Positions 15,031-16,063 of a stretch of 16,063 bases of DNA are shown piece after piece. Each line of letters opens with the position of its first letter. Positions within the stretch are counted from its first letter, which is position 1. Source of the stretch: JBGPJM01 sp041485385 (GTDB lineage: Bacteria > Planctomycetota > Phycisphaerae > Phycisphaerales > UBA1924); NCBI GenBank assembly GCA_041485385.1, contig JBGPJM010000102.1, positions 1 to 16,063 of the forward strand, given 5' to 3'. Under the pieces are notes generated by a model, which was given only the letters and a program-made list of their open reading frames with translations, did not search any database and was not told where the DNA came from. The translations under genes were made by a program, and so were the position numbers.

Positions 15031-15248
15031 GGCTGGTGCTCGTTGTGCCGCTCGGCGGTATCCGTGTGCCCGGAGGAGAACCGCTCGCCGAGAATCGCGT
15101 AGATCGCGGCCTGCGCTCCCTCCGCCTCCGGCGTCCCGTTGCTTCCTACCACCCGGGGTTCGAACTCCACCCGACAGCGATCGGGGAGATTCACCGGGTC
15201 GATCGGTCGAAAGACGCCGTTCTCATACACCGCATGGATCATGGTCAT
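15027..15248 (-). CDS. AF2212-like (DUF104) antitoxin
   Basis: The 73-residue product begins MTMIHAVYENGVFRPIDPV, followed by NLPDRCRVEFEPRV. This matches the short beta-rich AF2212-like/DUF104 family, whose members are usually encoded directly upstream of PIN toxins. The C-terminal half (from about residue 38) is polar and probably disordered until it wraps the toxin. The gene overlaps the toxin start by four bases. The ATG at 15248 is the first of two close candidates (the other is at 15242). The ribosome binding site is weak (GGTGAA). As usual for such pairs it probably neutralises the toxin by direct binding. It may also repress its own promoter, but no operator was found. Confidence 0.82.
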   Translation of the reverse strand: MTMIHAVYENGVFRPIDPVNLPDRCRVEFEPRVVGSNGTPEAEGAQAAIYAILGERFSSGHTDTAERHNEHQP

Positions 15249-15519
15249 GCTTCACCGCAAGTTCCGCCGGTTTCCCCAGAGCAGCTCAGAACCCGACCGA
15301 GCCAACTTTATGCGCTCCGGCGACGTGACGGCGGCGCCCCCGCCCCGGCGCAGGTGCCATCAACGCTGGCATCAGGCAGAACTCCGACGCCCACGTGCGA
15401 CCCGGGCCGCCCCGATCCTTTTCGCCCGATCGACCTCCCCACCGCTCGCCCCGCGCGGCTCGTAGAGCCGACGCGCGCCGTAACGCGGCCGCGTCCTGGT
15501 CTTTTTCTGGGGATGGAGG

Positions 15520-15563
15520 TGCCGGAGGAAGGGGCCTCCCCGGGCCTCCCCTTCCCTCTGGCA
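15520..15563. terminator. Long GC-rich hairpin, terminator-like or structural
   Basis: GGAAGGGG (15527-15534) pairs perfectly with CCCCTTCC (15548-15555) around a 13-base loop that itself contains CCCGGG. TGCC (15520-15523) and GGCA (15560-15563) extend the stem after small internal mismatches. It lies more than 250 bases from both flanking genes. Confidence 0.45.
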
Positions 15564-15595
15564 TCAGCAGACCTCCGACCCCGCGCGCGACGAGA

Positions 15596-15627
15596 GCACG
15601 CCTCAACGCCTGAACGCCCCACGCCCT
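15596..15627. repeat. Octamer repeat cluster, copy 1 (degenerate)
   Basis: GCACGCCT, CAACGCCT and GAACGCCC follow each other without gaps and then continue as CACGCCCT. The ACGCC core is the same as in the cluster at 15904-15935. Confidence 0.55.
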
Positions 15628-15629
15628 CG

Positions 15630-15656
15630 CATCCCCATCCCACATCCCACATCCCC
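15630..15656. repeat. Short CATCCC tandem repeat
   Basis: The units CATCCCC, ATCCCA, CATCCCA and CATCCCC follow directly; one unit is six bases and the others seven. On the minus strand this is a run of GGGATG-type units. Confidence 0.6.
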
Positions 15657-15835
15657 CAAACGGTGGAGTCAATCCGCGCGCGCAGAACAGGCGCGCCCGG
15701 CGCGCACAAAAGTGCACACCTCAAAATTTTTATCTCCAGTCCCCACAAGCACTTACGTCTTTTTGACCGCGGCTATTTCCCACTTTGGGCGCGCAAACAG
15801 GACCGTTGGCCCATGGGTAGAGGGGCCACGCGCGC

Positions 15836-15863
15836 CACTGACTCGGTTTCCCCGAGCTCAGTG
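15836..15863. promoter_or_regulatory. Strong 28-base hairpin in the leader of the right-edge gene
   Basis: CACTGA and CTCGG on the left pair with CCGAG and TCAGTG on the right. This gives 11 base pairs with one bulged C and a 5-base TTTCC loop. It lies 92 bases before the ATG at 15955. It could be an attenuator, an RNA stability element or a recombination or binding site; no T-tract follows. Confidence 0.45.
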
Positions 15864-15903
15864 CCGTCACACCCCCCCTGCGCCCCGACTGCGCGCCGCC
15901 ACT

Positions 15904-15935
15904 CCACGCCTCAACGCCTCCACGCCTCCACGCCT
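15904..15935. repeat. Octamer tandem repeat, copy 2
   Basis: Four perfect 8-base steps, CCACGCCT, CAACGCCT, CCACGCCT and CCACGCCT, differ at one position only. The array ends 20 bases before the start codon of the right-edge gene. Confidence 0.75.
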
Positions 15936-15954
15936 TCCCCATCCAGGAGAACCC

Positions 15955-16063
15955 ATGAACCGCCACGCCTACCCCGACCGTCCCGCCAACTGGTACCGCG
16001 GCCTCCTCGCCGAAATCTCCACCGCCCCCGTCGACCTCATCGCCCTCGCCACCAAGTACCGCA
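15955..16063 (+). CDS. Hypothetical protein, N-terminal 36 residues only
   Basis: An ATG at 15955 is preceded by AGGAGA with a four-base spacer, a strong ribosome binding site. The frame then stays open to the window end. The visible protein reads MNRHAYPDRPANWYRGLLAE, followed by ISTAPVDLIALATKYR. The second half looks like an amphipathic helix followed by the first helix of a helix-turn-helix (DLIALATKYR), but 36 residues are too few to assign a family. Codon choice is strongly C-ending, like the rest of the chromosome. The gene is divergent from the toxin-antitoxin pair, with about 700 bases between them. Confidence 0.7.
   Translation, partial: MNRHAYPDRPANWYRGLLAEISTAPVDLIALATKYR

Larger units (their letters stand above)
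15249..15954. other. Repeat- and hairpin-rich non-coding region of about 700 bases
   Basis: No convincing gene lies here. Frames on the minus strand are Arg/Gly-rich with no domain. The stretch contains a strong hairpin at 15520-15563, an octamer cluster at 15596-15627, CATCCC repeats at 15630-15656, an AT-rich patch near 15722-15735 (CAAAATTTTTATC), a 28-base hairpin at 15836-15863 and a second octamer cluster at 15904-15935. It separates the divergent antitoxin gene from the partial gene at the right edge. A promoter for the latter may lie near the TTGACC around 15765, but no -10 element stands out. Confidence 0.6.

Noticed and set aside
15286..15748. Two overlapping minus-strand frames of about 145 codons upstream of the antitoxin
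   Set aside because: Arg/Gly/Ser-rich, with stretches derived from simple repeats and a hairpin; no domain, no ribosome binding site and no codon bias typical of the other genes.
15596..15935. Possible CRISPR array
   Set aside because: The repeats are 6-8 bases, directly abutting and without unique spacers of regular size; no cas gene is present.

Overview
This is a GC-rich bacterial chromosome segment. I infer a planctomycete, most likely of the Phycisphaerae type. The evidence is indirect: an exported haloperoxidase ends in paired Asp/Asn-rich dockerin-like calcium loops with the form ADFNHDG...D and a final Cys. There is also an exported right-handed beta-helix protein, and a membrane protein with an N-terminal four-cysteine zinc ribbon. 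No taxonomic marker was searched.

Layout. (1) 1-1725, minus strand: rpsO (S15) followed by pnp (PNPase, cut off by the window start), with structured RNA between them. (2) 1927-4259, plus strand: a class I aminotransferase, a small unknown protein and frr (ribosome recycling factor). (3) 4265-4299: a purine-rich heptamer repeat. (4) 4332-5749, minus strand: a zinc-ribbon multipass membrane protein and a small zincin-like metalloprotease, joined by an ATGA overlap. (5) 5876-7147, plus strand: a MoxR-type AAA+ ATPase and a small CDGSH iron-sulfur protein. (6) 7235-11013, minus strand: a secreted vanadium-haloperoxidase-like enzyme with a dockerin-like tail, and a secreted DUF885 family protein. 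(7) 11059-11542, plus strand: a small exported Pro-rich protein and tRNA-Gln(CTG). (8) 11850-13487, minus strand: an exported beta-helix protein with a strong ribosome binding site. (9) 13602-15248, minus strand: an accessory-looking cluster with an AF2212-like antitoxin and VapC-like PIN toxin (TTGA overlap), an alpha-helical repeat protein and a frame-broken remnant of a small gene. (10) 15249-15954: about 700 bases of non-coding DNA with hairpins and two clusters of one octamer repeat, leading to an unidentified gene on the plus strand that runs off the window.

The first half is mostly housekeeping RNA and translation functions (S15, PNPase, RRF). The middle encodes envelope and exported proteins. 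The last 2.5 kb looks like plastic or accessory DNA. I did not find a clear new multi-gene system. The best leads are the frame-broken remnant beside the toxin-antitoxin pair, the repeat-rich leader of the last gene, and the haloperoxidase with its dockerin-like tail.
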